Assembly (NCBI RefSeq): GCF_014196835.1
Contig: NZ_JACIEK010000002.1
Coordinates: 248,001-312,000 of the forward strand
Reading direction: 5' to 3'
DNA from: Aureimonas pseudogalii
GTDB taxonomy: Bacteria; Pseudomonadota; Alphaproteobacteria; Rhizobiales; Rhizobiaceae
Length of the DNA stretch: 64,000 bases
A program made the position numbers and the translations under genes. The notes beneath the pieces are model-generated. The model was not told the origin of the DNA. It searched no databases and saw only the letters and a list, made by a program, of their open reading frames with translations. This document shows, piece after piece, positions 9,581 to 19,140 of this stretch (positions within the stretch are counted from its first letter, which is position 1; every line of letters begins with the position of its first letter).

Positions 9581-10284
9581 TTCTTCCCTCGCAGACCCTC
9601 CTCCAGCCCGCCGACCGTCTGATCGTCGGCCTCGACGTCTCCGATCGGCGCAGCGCCGAATCCATCGTCGCCGAGCTCGGCGACACCGTGCGCGTCTACA
9701 AGGTGGGCTACCAGCTCGGCTATGCCGGCGGCCTCGACTTCGTGGGCGAACTCGTGCGCGCGGGCAAACGGGTCTTCCTCGACCTGAAGCTCCACGACAT
9801 CGGCAACATCGTGGAAAAGGGCATCGCCGGCATCGCCGGGCTCGGCGTCGCGATGACCACCGTGCACGCCACGCCCCAGGTGATGCGCGCGGCGGCGCGC
9901 GGCGCCGAGGGCTCCGGCCTCCTCGTCCTCGCCGTCACCGTGCTGACGTCGCTCAGTGAGGACGACCTTCGCGAGATGGGTCACACCGAGACCGCGGCCG
10001 CGCTGGTGGAGCGCCGCACGCGACAGGCGATGGAGGCCGGGATCGGCGGCATCGTCGCCTCGGCCGCCGAGGCCGCCGCCGTGCGCGCGATCGTCGGGCC
10101 GGACCGCGCGGTGGTCACGCCCGGCATCCGACCCGCCGGGTCGGCGGCCGGCGACCAGACGCGGGTGATGACGCCGCGCGAGGCGATCGCCGCCGGCGCC
10201 AGCCATCTCGTGGTCGGCCGCCCCATCCTCGATGCGCCCGACCGGCTGGCCGCCGCGCGCGCCATCCTCGCCGAGATGGCCTGA
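9577..10284 (+). CDS. pyrF: orotidine-5'-phosphate decarboxylase
   Basis: 235 residues, starting in an ATGA overlap with the LOV kinase gene. It catalyses the last step of UMP synthesis, OMP to UMP plus CO2. The catalytic signature is [13 protein letters not shown], with the Lys-Asp pair of the active site, preceded by LIVGLDVSD at the N-terminus. The phosphate-binding end VTPGIRPAG ... DQTRVMTP and HLVVGRPI is intact. Full length for the bacterial short form. The coupling to a light-sensing kinase is unusual and may only reflect a shared promoter. Confidence 0.96.
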   Translation: MILPSQTLLQPADRLIVGLDVSDRRSAESIVAELGDTVRVYKVGYQLGYAGGLDFVGELVRAGKRVFLDLKLHDIGNIVEKGIAGIAGLGVAMTTVHATPQVMRAAARGAEGSGLLVLAVTVLTSLSEDDLREMGHTETAAALVERRTRQAMEAGIGGIVASAAEAAAVRAIVGPDRAVVTPGIRPAGSAAGDQTRVMTPREAIAAGASHLVVGRPILDAPDRLAAARAILAEMA

Positions 10285-10389
10285 CGCGGGTTCGCCCGAC
10301 TCGCCACGGGCGACCCGCCGAGCCATCGGGTGCCCTGTCGCCGGCGCCGCGCGCTCCTATCTGCCCGTCTCCCGCAGAGGAGACGCACC

Positions 10390-10686
10390 ATGCCGAAGGC
10401 CTACTGGATCGCCCATGTCGATGTCCGCGATCCCGAGCGCTACAAGGACTACGTGACGACGGCCGCGCCGGCGATGGTGCGCCACGGCGCGCGGTTCCTG
10501 GCGCGCGGCGGTCCGTTCCGCGACCTCGAAGGCCCGGCGCGGGCGCGCAACGTGGTGATCGAGTTCCCTTCGATGGAGGAAGCGCTCGCCTGCTACGATT
10601 CCGCCGAATACCAGGCGGCGATCGCGGTACGGCAGGAGGTGTCGGAGGCCGAGATCCTTATCGTCGAAGGCGTCGAGACGGCTTGA
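10390..10686 (+). CDS. DUF1330 family protein
   Basis: 98 residues; the ATG at 10390 follows an AGAGGAGA ribosome-binding site. The protein starts MPKAYWIAHVDVRDPERYKDY and continues with GARFLARGG and VVIEFPSMEEALACYDS, then SAEYQAA. This is the DUF1330 dimeric alpha-beta-barrel pattern (ferredoxin-like, similar to antibiotic monooxygenase folds). Members are small cytoplasmic proteins of unknown function. It follows pyrF by about 100 bp and abuts the next gene, whose TTG start overlaps its stop codon. Confidence 0.88.
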   Translation: MPKAYWIAHVDVRDPERYKDYVTTAAPAMVRHGARFLARGGPFRDLEGPARARNVVIEFPSMEEALACYDSAEYQAAIAVRQEVSEAEILIVEGVETA

Positions 10687-11270
10687 GCGGCCGCAAGGCG
10701 TTCAAGGGCATGGCGCCCGCCGGCACCCGCATCCGCATGATGGAGCCCGGCGAGGCGCCGGCGCTCCAGGCCATCGAGCACCGCGCGGCGCAGCTTCTCG
10801 TCGAGGTCGGGCATCTGGCCTCGGCCGAGCCGACGCCGATGGCGCGCTTCGTGCCGTTTCTCCTGCGCCACGAGGTGTTCGTGGCCGAGGTGAAGGGCGG
10901 CGGGCCCATCGGCTATGCCGCCGCCGCCGATCTGGCGTCCCTCGCCGTGCCGGACGACGGGATCGAGGACGGTGAGGGCGCCGGCTGCTACTGGTTGTCG
11001 GAGTTGTCGGTCGATCCCGCGCATGGCCGGCGCGGCATCGGCTCGGCGCTGCTCTCGGCCGTGGTGGCGCGGGCCGGCTGGTTTTTCCATCGCGCCGTGG
11101 GACTTTCCACCGCGCGCGACGTTGCCTTCAACGAGGCGTTCTATGCCCGGCGTGAATTCTTAAAGGTTGGGGCAGATGATCTGACGCCAGTCCTGCGACG
11201 GCGTCTCGTGCTGGAATGCCCGGCGGGTGTGAGCCCCGACCGCCGGACCGTGATGATCCGCTGGCTCTGA
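10683..11270 (+). CDS. GNAT family N-acetyltransferase
   Basis: 195 residues if translation starts at the TTG that overlaps the preceding stop (TTGA, 10683-10686); an ATG at 10710 is the alternative, though AAGGG sits too close to it to be a good Shine-Dalgarno. The acetyl-CoA motif is clear: WLSELSVDPAHGRRGIGSALLSAVV near residues 100-125, with the R/Q-x-x-G-x-G/A phosphate loop as RRGIG. The following STARDVAFNEAFYARREFL is the typical C-terminal strand-helix. Substrate unknown. It is probably co-transcribed with the DUF1330 gene. Confidence 0.85.
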   Translation: MSGRKAFKGMAPAGTRIRMMEPGEAPALQAIEHRAAQLLVEVGHLASAEPTPMARFVPFLLRHEVFVAEVKGGGPIGYAAAADLASLAVPDDGIEDGEGAGCYWLSELSVDPAHGRRGIGSALLSAVVARAGWFFHRAVGLSTARDVAFNEAFYARREFLKVGADDLTPVLRRRLVLECPAGVSPDRRTVMIRWL

Positions 11271-11330
11271 CGACGACCGAACCCCGCGTGACGGGACCCT
11301 CATCTTGCGGTGCGGCAGGATTCTGCCATG

Positions 11331-11342
11331 TTGCACTGCAGG
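11331..11342. promoter_or_regulatory. possible PhaR-type operator upstream of PHB depolymerase
   Basis: The sequence TTGCACTGCAGG lies 43 bases before the phaZ start. An inverted repeat GGCAG-N4-CTGCC (11314-11327) sits just upstream. TGC-rich elements of this kind are bound by the PHB-responsive repressor PhaR in other alphaproteobacteria. The match is by memory and eye only. Confidence 0.35.
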
Positions 11343-11384
11343 CTGCCCGGTCCGGACGTCCCGCCAACGAGAACGTGGGAGTGC

Positions 11385-13154
11385 ATGTTGTACGAATTCT
11401 ACGAGTGGAACCATGCGATGCTGGCGCCGATGCGGGCGGTGGCCGACGCGACGCGCCTGATCTACGGCAACCCGCTGAACCCGCTCGCCCATACGGGCAT
11501 GGGGCGCACGGTGGCGGCGATGGCCGAGGTGTTCGAGCGCTCGACCCGCGTCTACGGCAAGCCCGAATGGGGTCTGCACGACACGTTCGTGGACGGCATG
11601 CGGGTGCCCGTGGTGGACCGGGTCGTCTGGGAGAAGCCCTTCGCGCGGCTGCTGCATTTCGAGCGCGAGCTGCCGGCCGGGCGCCGCGCCGACCCGCGCT
11701 TCCTCATCGTCGCGCCGATGTCGGGCCATTACGCGACGCTCCTGCGCGGCACGGTCGAGGCGCTGCTGCCCTATGGCGACGTCCACATCACCGACTGGAC
11801 GGACGCGCGCACCGTGCCGGTGGCGGCCGGCCGCTTCGACCTCGACGACTACGTCGACTACGTCATCGAGATGCTGCGCTTCCTCGGGCCGGACACGCAC
11901 GTGATCGGCGTCTGCCAGCCGGCGGTGCCCGTGATGATGGCGGTGGCGCGCATGGAGGAGGACGAGGATCCCTGCTCGCCCGCCACGATGACGCTGATGG
12001 GCGGGCCGATCGACACGCGCATCAACCCGACCGGCGTGAACAAGCTGGCCGAGTCCAAGGGCATCGACTGGTTCAAGCAGAACGTCATCATGAAGGTGCC
12101 GTTTCCCCAGCCGGGCTTCCTGCGCGAGGTCTATCCCGGCTTCCTGCAACTCACCGGCTTCATGTCGATGAATCTCGACCGGCACCTCATCGCCCACAAG
12201 GAGTTCTTCCTCCATCTCGTGAAGCATGACGGCGACCCGGCCGAGAAGCACCGCGCCTTCTACGACGAATACAACGCCGTGATGGACCTCACCGCCGAGT
12301 TCTACCTGCAGACGGTGGACGAGGTCTTCATCAAGCACTCGCTGCCGAAGGGCGAGATCACCCATCGCGGCCACCGGCTCGACATGGCGAAGATCCGCCG
12401 CACCGCGCTCCTCACCGTCGAAGGCGAGAACGACGACATTTCCGGCGTCGGCCAGACGCAGGCCGCGCAGACGCTCTGCTCCTCGCTGCCCGACGACATG
12501 CGCGTCCACTACCTGCAGCCCAAGGTCGGCCATTACGGCGTCTTCAACGGCTCGCGCTTCCGCGCCGAGATCGCGCCGCGCATCGTCGACTTCGCGCTGA
12601 CGCATGGCGGCAAGCACGGCCGCGCACCGGTTCCCGTGCCCGATCGCTCGGCCGAGGCGCGAGAGCCCGCGCTGCAGCCGCCCGAGGCGCTCGACGCCGC
12701 CCAGACGCAGCCGCTCGCCTTCGCGGCGCCCGAGGCCGTGGCGGACGACGCGCCGGCTGCCGAGGTCGCGGCGACCGAGGTGCCCACGACCGAGGTATTC
12801 GCGACCGAGACGGCGATCACGCCGAACGAGCCCGAGCCTGCGGCGCCGGTCGAGACGCCCGTTGCCGTAGCGGACGGCGAAGCGGAGATTGTCGAGGCAG
12901 GAGAGGCGAGCGCCTTGCACGGGCATCCCGCCCACGCCGCGGACACGGCCCTGGTGCCGCCGGTGCTGGAGCTTCCCGTGGCCCCGGCCGCCCCGCCGGT
13001 CCTCGCCGATCTCGAAGCCGCGCTCGGCGCGGGCGCCGAGCCGGTGCCCTCGATCCTGCCGGAAGGCTTCCTCGACACCGCGGCGGGCGCCCCGACGATC
13101 AAGGGCAGCCCGAAGCTGGTGAAGGCGGCGACGCGCCCGCGCCGCAAACGCTGA
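11385..13154 (+). CDS. phaZ: intracellular polyhydroxybutyrate depolymerase with long C-terminal extension
   Basis: 589 residues. The ATG at 11385 gives MLYEFYEWNHAMLAPMRAVAD, the characteristic start of intracellular PHB depolymerases. The nucleophile region is VIGVCQPAVP with Cys177 in the lipase-box position, as in this family, and a likely catalytic His at VGHYGVF (383). The recognisable enzyme ends near residue 410. The remaining about 180 residues are low-complexity, rich in Ala, Pro, Glu and Val, ending in a basic KAATRPRRKR tail. The family is normally about 400-430 residues, so this tail is an addition, perhaps disordered and used for granule or DNA association (inference). Just downstream a hairpin (13185-13219) without a T-run may mark the transcript end. 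Confidence 0.93.
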   Translation: MLYEFYEWNHAMLAPMRAVADATRLIYGNPLNPLAHTGMGRTVAAMAEVFERSTRVYGKPEWGLHDTFVDGMRVPVVDRVVWEKPFARLLHFERELPAGRRADPRFLIVAPMSGHYATLLRGTVEALLPYGDVHITDWTDARTVPVAAGRFDLDDYVDYVIEMLRFLGPDTHVIGVCQPAVPVMMAVARMEEDEDPCSPATMTLMGGPIDTRINPTGVNKLAESKGIDWFKQNVIMKVPFPQPGFLREVYPGFLQLTGFMSMNLDRHLIAHKEFFLHLVKHDGDPAEKHRAFYDEYNAVMDLTAEFYLQTVDEVFIKHSLPKGEITHRGHRLDMAKIRRTALLTVEGENDDISGVGQTQAAQTLCSSLPDDMRVHYLQPKVGHYGVFNGSRFRAEIAPRIVDFALTHGGKHGRAPVPVPDRSAEAREPALQPPEALDAAQTQPLAFAAPEAVADDAPAAEVAATEVPTTEVFATETAITPNEPEPAAPVETPVAVADGEAEIVEAGEASALHGHPAHAADTALVPPVLELPVAPAAPPVLADLEAALGAGAEPVPSILPEGFLDTAAGAPTIKGSPKLVKAATRPRRKR

Positions 13155-13311
13155 CGCCGCGACCTCGACGATCCCGGCTCTGGCGGCCGAGATCGCGGCC
13201 CGCGATCACGAAATCGGCCGATCCGTTGAACGCTCCGTTCGCCGAACCCACATCCTGTGTCGGGATCATCGCCCGCTTCCCATGGGCTTCGATGAAACGG
13301 AACACAGTCAC

Positions 13312-13752
13312 ATGAGGTCGCAAGCTTTGATACGTCCCGCCTGGACGCCCGCCACCATCGCCCTGATGGTGTTGGGCTTCATGGTCTACTGGCCGCTAGG
13401 CTTCGCCGTTCTCGCCTACATCCTCTGGGGCGATCGCCTCGAGCTTTTCCGCGCGGATGTCGGGCGCACCACCGACCGCGTGATGGCGGGCTTCCGTCGC
13501 TCGGGCGCGCGCATGCCCTTCGCCGCAGAGCGCACCGGCAACGTCGCCTTCGACGATTGGCGCGAGGGCGAGTTGAAGCGCCTCGACGAGGAGTGCCGCC
13601 GCCTGAACGAGGCGAGCGCCGAGTTCGAGTCCTATGCGCGCGAACTGCGCCGCGCCAAGGACCAGGAGGAGTTCGACCGCTTCATGTCGGACCGCGCCCG
13701 CAACCGCCGCGGCGCCGAGGTCGTGGACGCAGAGATGGTGCCCGCCCGCTGA
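13312..13752 (+). CDS. DUF2852 family membrane-anchored protein
   Basis: 146 residues from the ATG at 13312 (MRSQALIRPAWTPATIAL); an in-frame ATG ten codons earlier at 13282 is also possible. One strong transmembrane segment covers about residues 10-37 (TIALMVLGFMVYWPLGFAVLAYILW). A charged, helical cytoplasmic part with heptad-like Leu/Glu spacing follows (DDWREGELKRLDEECRRLNE), then KDQEEFDRFMSDRARNR. This arrangement matches DUF2852 of Hyphomicrobiales, function unknown. A strong terminator follows at 13778. Confidence 0.82.
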   Translation: MRSQALIRPAWTPATIALMVLGFMVYWPLGFAVLAYILWGDRLELFRADVGRTTDRVMAGFRRSGARMPFAAERTGNVAFDDWREGELKRLDEECRRLNEASAEFESYARELRRAKDQEEFDRFMSDRARNRRGAEVVDAEMVPAR

Positions 13753-13777
13753 TCCGAGGGCGAACCGCCTCCATCGC

Positions 13778-13813
13778 GAGCCGTCGGCCTTCGGGCCGGC
13801 GGCTCTTTCGTTT
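13778..13813 (+). terminator. Rho-independent terminator after the DUF2852 gene
   Basis: GAGCCGTCGGCC (13778-13789) pairs with GGCCGGCGGCTC (13794-13805) across a TTCG tetraloop, with one G-T wobble, and is followed by TTTCGTTT. It ends 25 bases past the DUF2852 stop codon. Confidence 0.88.
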
Positions 13814-13824
13814 CGGGGAAGGCG

Positions 13825-14745
13825 ATGCGCCTTTCGCAGCCCACAGCCGCGGCCGGCCTCAGCCGATCCCGCCGGAAAATGAGTGCCGCCCTCTTGGCCC
13901 CCGCGGCGCCGCGTGGTGTCGTGCGCCGGGCCCGTCGCCCGTTCGATCGACACCCTCCCGCACACCGATTCGTGAAGTCCGTCCTGCCCACGCTCCTTCG
14001 TCGCCTCGTCTCGCCGCGTCCGCCGGCTGCCTCCCGCTTTCCCGAGACGATCGACCTCGGCGGGCGCTCGCTTCCCGTCGTCGTGCGCCCGCACGCCGCG
14101 GCCCGGCGCATCACCATGCGTCTCGCGCCCGGCGGCGAGGCCGTGCGGCTGACGGTGCCGCCCCGTGTCTCGCCGACGCTTGTCGCCGCCTTTCTCGACC
14201 GTCACGCCGGCTGGGTCCGCGAGCGCCTCGCCGGCGCGCCGCCGCTCGATCTCGTCGCGCCCGGCACGCTGCTGCCGTTTCGCGGCGGGACGCTGCGCTG
14301 CCGGCACGAGACCGGCCGGCGCGCCGCGCGCATCGAAGCGAACGGCCCCGGCGACCATGGCCTGACGGTCGGCGGCGATCCCGCGCGTTTCGCGCGCCGG
14401 GTGCGCGACGCATTGAAGCGCGAGGCGCGGGGCGATCTCGAAGCCGCGGTGGCGGGGCATGCGCAAGCCGTGGGTCTCGCGCCGCGCGCCATCGCGCTGA
14501 AGGACACGGTGAGCCGCTGGGGCTCCTGCACCGCGGACCGGCGCCTCGCCTTCTCCTGGCGCATCGTCATGGCGCCGCCCTTCGCGCTCGACTATCTCGC
14601 CGCCCACGAGGTGGCGCATTTTCGCGAGATGAACCACGGCCCGCGCTTCTGGGCGCTCTGCCGCGAACTCTGCCCCGACATGGACCGGGGCCGCGCCTGG
14701 CTGAAGAGCGAGGGCGCGAGCCTCCATCGCTTCCGCTTCGACTGA
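13825..14745 (+). CDS. YgjP/SprT-like M48-type zinc metallopeptidase (DUF45)
   Basis: Up to 306 residues. The conserved domain starts near residue 70 and ends with the zinc motif YLAAHEVAHFREMNHGPRFW (HExxH, then a third ligand His after MN). It is preceded by ALKDTVSRWGSCTADRRLAFSWRIVMAPP, the WGSC signature of the YgjP family. The start is uncertain. The ATG at 13825 has GGGGAAGG just upstream; an ATG at 13879 and a GTG at 13972 are alternatives that would remove a basic, probably unstructured leader. Cytoplasmic role unknown; YgjP is often described as a UTP-related or SprT-like hydrolase. Confidence 0.82.
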   Translation: MRLSQPTAAAGLSRSRRKMSAALLAPAAPRGVVRRARRPFDRHPPAHRFVKSVLPTLLRRLVSPRPPAASRFPETIDLGGRSLPVVVRPHAAARRITMRLAPGGEAVRLTVPPRVSPTLVAAFLDRHAGWVRERLAGAPPLDLVAPGTLLPFRGGTLRCRHETGRRAARIEANGPGDHGLTVGGDPARFARRVRDALKREARGDLEAAVAGHAQAVGLAPRAIALKDTVSRWGSCTADRRLAFSWRIVMAPPFALDYLAAHEVAHFREMNHGPRFWALCRELCPDMDRGRAWLKSEGASLHRFRFD

Positions 14746-14803
14746 ACGCGCCTCGAAACGGCACCGGGCGGCGCGACCATCGGTCGTGATCGGTGTTTTC
14801 GCC

Positions 14804-14832
14804 TTGTCCCGGCCGCCATCCGGCGCGATAAG
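14804..14832 (+). promoter_or_regulatory. candidate sigma-70 promoter for trpF-trpB-trpA-accD-folC
   Basis: TTGTCC (14804-14809, preceded by C as in the alphaproteobacterial CTTGAC -35) and GATAAG (14827-14832) are separated by 17 bp. The predicted start lies about 40 bases before the trpF GTG. No leader peptide with Trp codons or attenuator is seen. Confidence 0.5.
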
Positions 14833-14877
14833 GTCGATCTTTCCATCCGATCTCACCAGGCAGCACGGACCCTCGGC

Positions 14878-15611
14878 GTGATACGACCGCACATCAAGAT
14901 TTGCGGACTGAAGAGCGAAGCGCTGATCGACGCGGTGCTGGCGCGCGGCTGCACCGAGATCGGCCTCATGCATTTCGAGCCGAGCCCGCGTCACCTTCCC
15001 ATCGAGGACATGATCCGCCTGCGCACCCATGTCGGCGGGCGCGCCTCGGTGACGGTGGTGACCGTGGACCCGTCGGACGAACTCGTGGCGCGGATCGCGG
15101 CACGCGTGCGGCCCGACACGTTGCAGCTCCACGGCAAGGAATCGATTGCGCGGGTCGCAGAGATCGCGGCGTCCAGCGGCCTCTCGACCATGAAGGCGAT
15201 CTCGGTCGCGACGGCCGGGGATCTCGAGGCCATCGCGCCCTATCGCGCCGTCGCCGACCGCATCCTTCTCGACGCCAAGCGTCCGAAGGGTTCGGTCCTG
15301 CCCGGCGGCAACGGCGTCTCCTTCGACTGGGCGCTGCTCGATGCGCTCGGCGGGGACCGCGACTTCATCCTGTCCGGCGGTCTTAACGCCGACAACATCG
15401 CGGAAGCCCTGCGCCGCATCCGCCCGAGAGGCTTCGATCTCTCGTCCGGCGTCGAGACGGCACCCGGCGTCAAGGATGCCGGCCTCGTGCATCGCTTCTT
15501 CGACGCCGTCGATGCCGCGCTCGCCGCGGAACAAACGGACGGGGGGAGCGCTCCCCCTTCGATGGCCGAAACCGGCCAGCCCGATCACCTCACGCAGGAA
15601 CGGCGATCCGC

Positions 15612-15615
<4 letters not shown>
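14878..15615 (+). CDS. trpF: phosphoribosylanthranilate isomerase
   Basis: 245 residues from a GTG at 14878 ([21 protein letters not shown]). KICGL at the N-terminus carries the catalytic Cys, and the catalytic Asp is expected in [28 protein letters not shown] and [15 protein letters not shown] form the phosphate-binding end of the TIM barrel. The enzyme converts N-(5-phosphoribosyl)anthranilate to CdRP in tryptophan synthesis. The C-terminal 30 residues after the barrel are a low-complexity tail. Its stop overlaps the trpB start (ATGA, 15612-15615). Placement of trpF directly before trpBA is standard for Hyphomicrobiales. Confidence 0.96.
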
Positions 15616-16835
<1,220 letters not shown>

Positions 16836-16840
16836 AGGCG

Positions 16841-17285
16841 ATGGCGGCGCGACCCGAACCCTATCGGCCGCGCCGCTTCGACGGCTTGGGCCTTTGGCCC
16901 GTCGGTGACGGGGTGCTGAAGGCCTACGGCATCAGCGCGACGCCGGAGCCGGTCGAGACTGCGCGGATCGACGCAGCGAAAGCGTGCGTTGCCGCGCTGA
17001 CGATCGAGGGGCCGGACGGTGGCTTCGTCATACTCCATCGGGGCGAGGAAGCGATGTGGCTCCTCGTCCACTGGTGGATGCCGGGCGGGATGCTGGCGGA
17101 GCGCCTGTTCCCGAGCCGACCTCGACACCGCCGACGACTACCGTGCCGTTGACCGGCCACTGATGGCCTGCGTATGGGAACTCGTCGTCATCGCCTTCGA
17201 GCGCGATGCCTATGTGGAAACGCGGATGAGCGGTCGCGATGCGCAAGCGTATCTCGCTCGGACATTGCCAGACGGGAGTTATTGA
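16841..17285 (+). pseudogene. frameshifted small gene between trpB and trpA, function unknown
   Basis: An ATG at 16841, five bases after trpB and just behind AAGGCG, opens a frame reading MAARPEPYRPRRFDGLGLWP through LLVHWWMPGGMLAERLF. It then loses sense at about 17110. The +1 frame continues sensibly as RADLDTADDYRAVDRPLM, MACVWELVVIAFERDAY, and [15 protein letters not shown] to a TGA at 17285. Removing one C from the CCC run at 17110-17112 would join both halves into one protein of about 147 residues. The composite looks like a small conserved hypothetical protein (WW-PGG, ACVWEL-ERDAY) that I cannot name. Either the gene is truly broken or the base is a sequencing error. Confidence 0.65.
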
Positions 17286-17286
17286 G

Positions 17287-18114
17287 GTGACCACACGCAT
17301 CGAGACGCGGTTCGAGGCGCTGAAGCGCGAGGGCCGTCCGGCGCTCGTCACCTTCGTCATGGCGGGCGATCCCGACACCGAGACCGCGCTCGCCGTGATG
17401 AAGGCGCTGCCGGCCGCCGGCGCCGACCTCATCGAGTTCGGCATGCCCTTCTCCGACCCGATGGCCGACGGGCCCGCGATCCAGCGCGCCGGACTGCGCG
17501 CGCTCGGCTCCGGCCATACGCTCGGCGCGACGCTGGAAACGGTGCGCCGCTTCCGCGAGGGCGACGGCGAGACGCCGGTGATCCTCATGGGCTATTTCAA
17601 CCCCGTCTACATCTACGGCGTCGAACGCTTCGTCGCTGAAGCCAAGGCCGCCGGCGTCGACGGGCTGATCGTGGTCGACCTGCCGCCGGAGATGGACGGC
17701 GAGCTTTGCCTGCCCGCCATCGAGGGCGGCCTCAACTTCATCCGCCTGGCGACGCCGACCACCGACGAGAAGCGCCTGCCGGCTGTGCTGAAGAACACCT
17801 CGGGCTTCGTCTACTACGTCTCGATCAACGGCATCACCGGCTCGGCGGCGCCCGACACCGCGCAGGTCTCGGCGGCAGTTGCCCGCATCAAGGGCCAGAC
17901 CACATTGCCCGTCTGCGTCGGCTTCGGCGTGCGCACGGCCGAACAGGCCGAGGCGATCGGCCGCCATGCCGACGGCGTGGTGGTGGGCTCGGCCCTCGTC
18001 GCCGCGTTGGAGGGCGCCGAGGGCGGCGCACGGGACGCGCAGGTCGAGGCCGTTGCCGCGCTGGTTCGCGAGATCGCCGGCGGCCTTCGCCGCATCAAGC
18101 TTGTGGCGGCTTGA
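17287..18114 (+). CDS. trpA: tryptophan synthase alpha chain
   Basis: 275 residues from a GTG at 17287, one base after the stop of the preceding frameshifted ORF. The opening [21 protein letters not shown] matches the family. The catalytic Glu is in [19 protein letters not shown] and the catalytic Asp in [11 protein letters not shown]. The phosphate loop is [13 protein letters not shown] and the end is [10 protein letters not shown]. It cleaves indole-3-glycerol phosphate to indole for TrpB. An upstream in-frame ATG (17239) lies inside the preceding ORF and is rejected. Confidence 0.97.
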   Translation: MTTRIETRFEALKREGRPALVTFVMAGDPDTETALAVMKALPAAGADLIEFGMPFSDPMADGPAIQRAGLRALGSGHTLGATLETVRRFREGDGETPVILMGYFNPVYIYGVERFVAEAKAAGVDGLIVVDLPPEMDGELCLPAIEGGLNFIRLATPTTDEKRLPAVLKNTSGFVYYVSINGITGSAAPDTAQVSAAVARIKGQTTLPVCVGFGVRTAEQAEAIGRHADGVVVGSALVAALEGAEGGARDAQVEAVAALVREIAGGLRRIKLVAA

Positions 18115-18193
18115 GCCCGTCGTCCTCTCTCCTTCGCGCGGCCGCGCCCACAGCCAGCGGCCCCGACGCTCTTTCCGGAAGGACCTTCGTCCC

Positions 18194-19111
18194 GTGAACT
18201 GGATCACCAACTACGTCCGCCCGAAGATCTCCTCGCTCCTCGGCCAGCCCTCGCGCGAGGTGCCGGAGAACCTCTGGATCAAGTGCCCGGAGACGGGCGA
18301 GATGGTGTTCCACAAGGATCTGGAAGCCAACCAGTTCGTCATCCCCTCCTCGAACTTCCACATGCGCATCGGCGCACGCGACCGGCTGACCACGTTTCTC
18401 GACGGCGGCGTGTTCGAGGAGATCGAACTCGACAAGGTGCCGGTGGACCCGCTGAAGTTCCGCGACGAGCGCCGCTATGTCGACCGCTTGAAGGATTCGC
18501 GCACCAAGACGGGGCTCGAGGATTCGGTTCTCGTCGCCTGCGGCGAGATCGAGCGCCTGCCGATCGTCGCGGCGGTGCAGGACTTCTCCTTCATGGGCGG
18601 CTCGCTCGGCATGGCCGCCGGCGAGGCGATCGTCACCGCCGCCGAGACGGCGGTGGACCGTCGGCGCCCGCTCGTGCTCTTCGCCTCCTCGGGCGGGGCG
18701 CGCATGCAGGAGGGCATCCTCTCGCTCATGCAGCTGCCGCGCACCACGGTCGCGGTGGAGATGGTGAAGGATGCCGGGCTTCCCTACATCGTGGTTCTGA
18801 CCAACCCGACCACCGGCGGCGTCACCGCGTCCTACGCGATGCTCGGCGACGTCCACATCGCCGAGCCCGGCGCGCTCATCGGCTTCGCCGGCCCGCGCGT
18901 CATCGAGCAGACGATCCGCGAGAAGCTGCCTGAAGGCTTCCAGCGCTCCGAATACCTGATGGAGCACGGCATGGTGGACATGGTGGTGCACCGGCACGAG
19001 TTGAAAGGAACGATCGCCCGCCTGCTCAAGGTGCTGACCAAGGCCGAGATCTCGGCCGAGCCCGCGCCGCCGGAGCCGGACGCGCACGAGACGCCGGCCG
19101 AGGCGGCCTGA
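18194..19111 (+). CDS. accD: acetyl-CoA carboxylase carboxyltransferase beta subunit
   Basis: 305 residues from a GTG at 18194 ([17 protein letters not shown]). The crotonase-like core has [36 protein letters not shown] and [16 protein letters not shown]. With AccA it transfers the carboxyl group from biotin to acetyl-CoA to make malonyl-CoA. In the N-terminal zinc-ribbon region only one Cys remains ([12 protein letters not shown]); the other three positions of the four-Cys site of E. coli AccD are Glu, Pro and Asn. As far as I know this loss is common in Hyphomicrobiales. The C-terminal tail is acidic and Pro-rich. Confidence 0.96.
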   Translation: MNWITNYVRPKISSLLGQPSREVPENLWIKCPETGEMVFHKDLEANQFVIPSSNFHMRIGARDRLTTFLDGGVFEEIELDKVPVDPLKFRDERRYVDRLKDSRTKTGLEDSVLVACGEIERLPIVAAVQDFSFMGGSLGMAAGEAIVTAAETAVDRRRPLVLFASSGGARMQEGILSLMQLPRTTVAVEMVKDAGLPYIVVLTNPTTGGVTASYAMLGDVHIAEPGALIGFAGPRVIEQTIREKLPEGFQRSEYLMEHGMVDMVVHRHELKGTIARLLKVLTKAEISAEPAPPEPDAHETPAEAA

Positions 19112-19140
19112 CCGCGCCGCCGCACAGCCCGAGACCGCCC

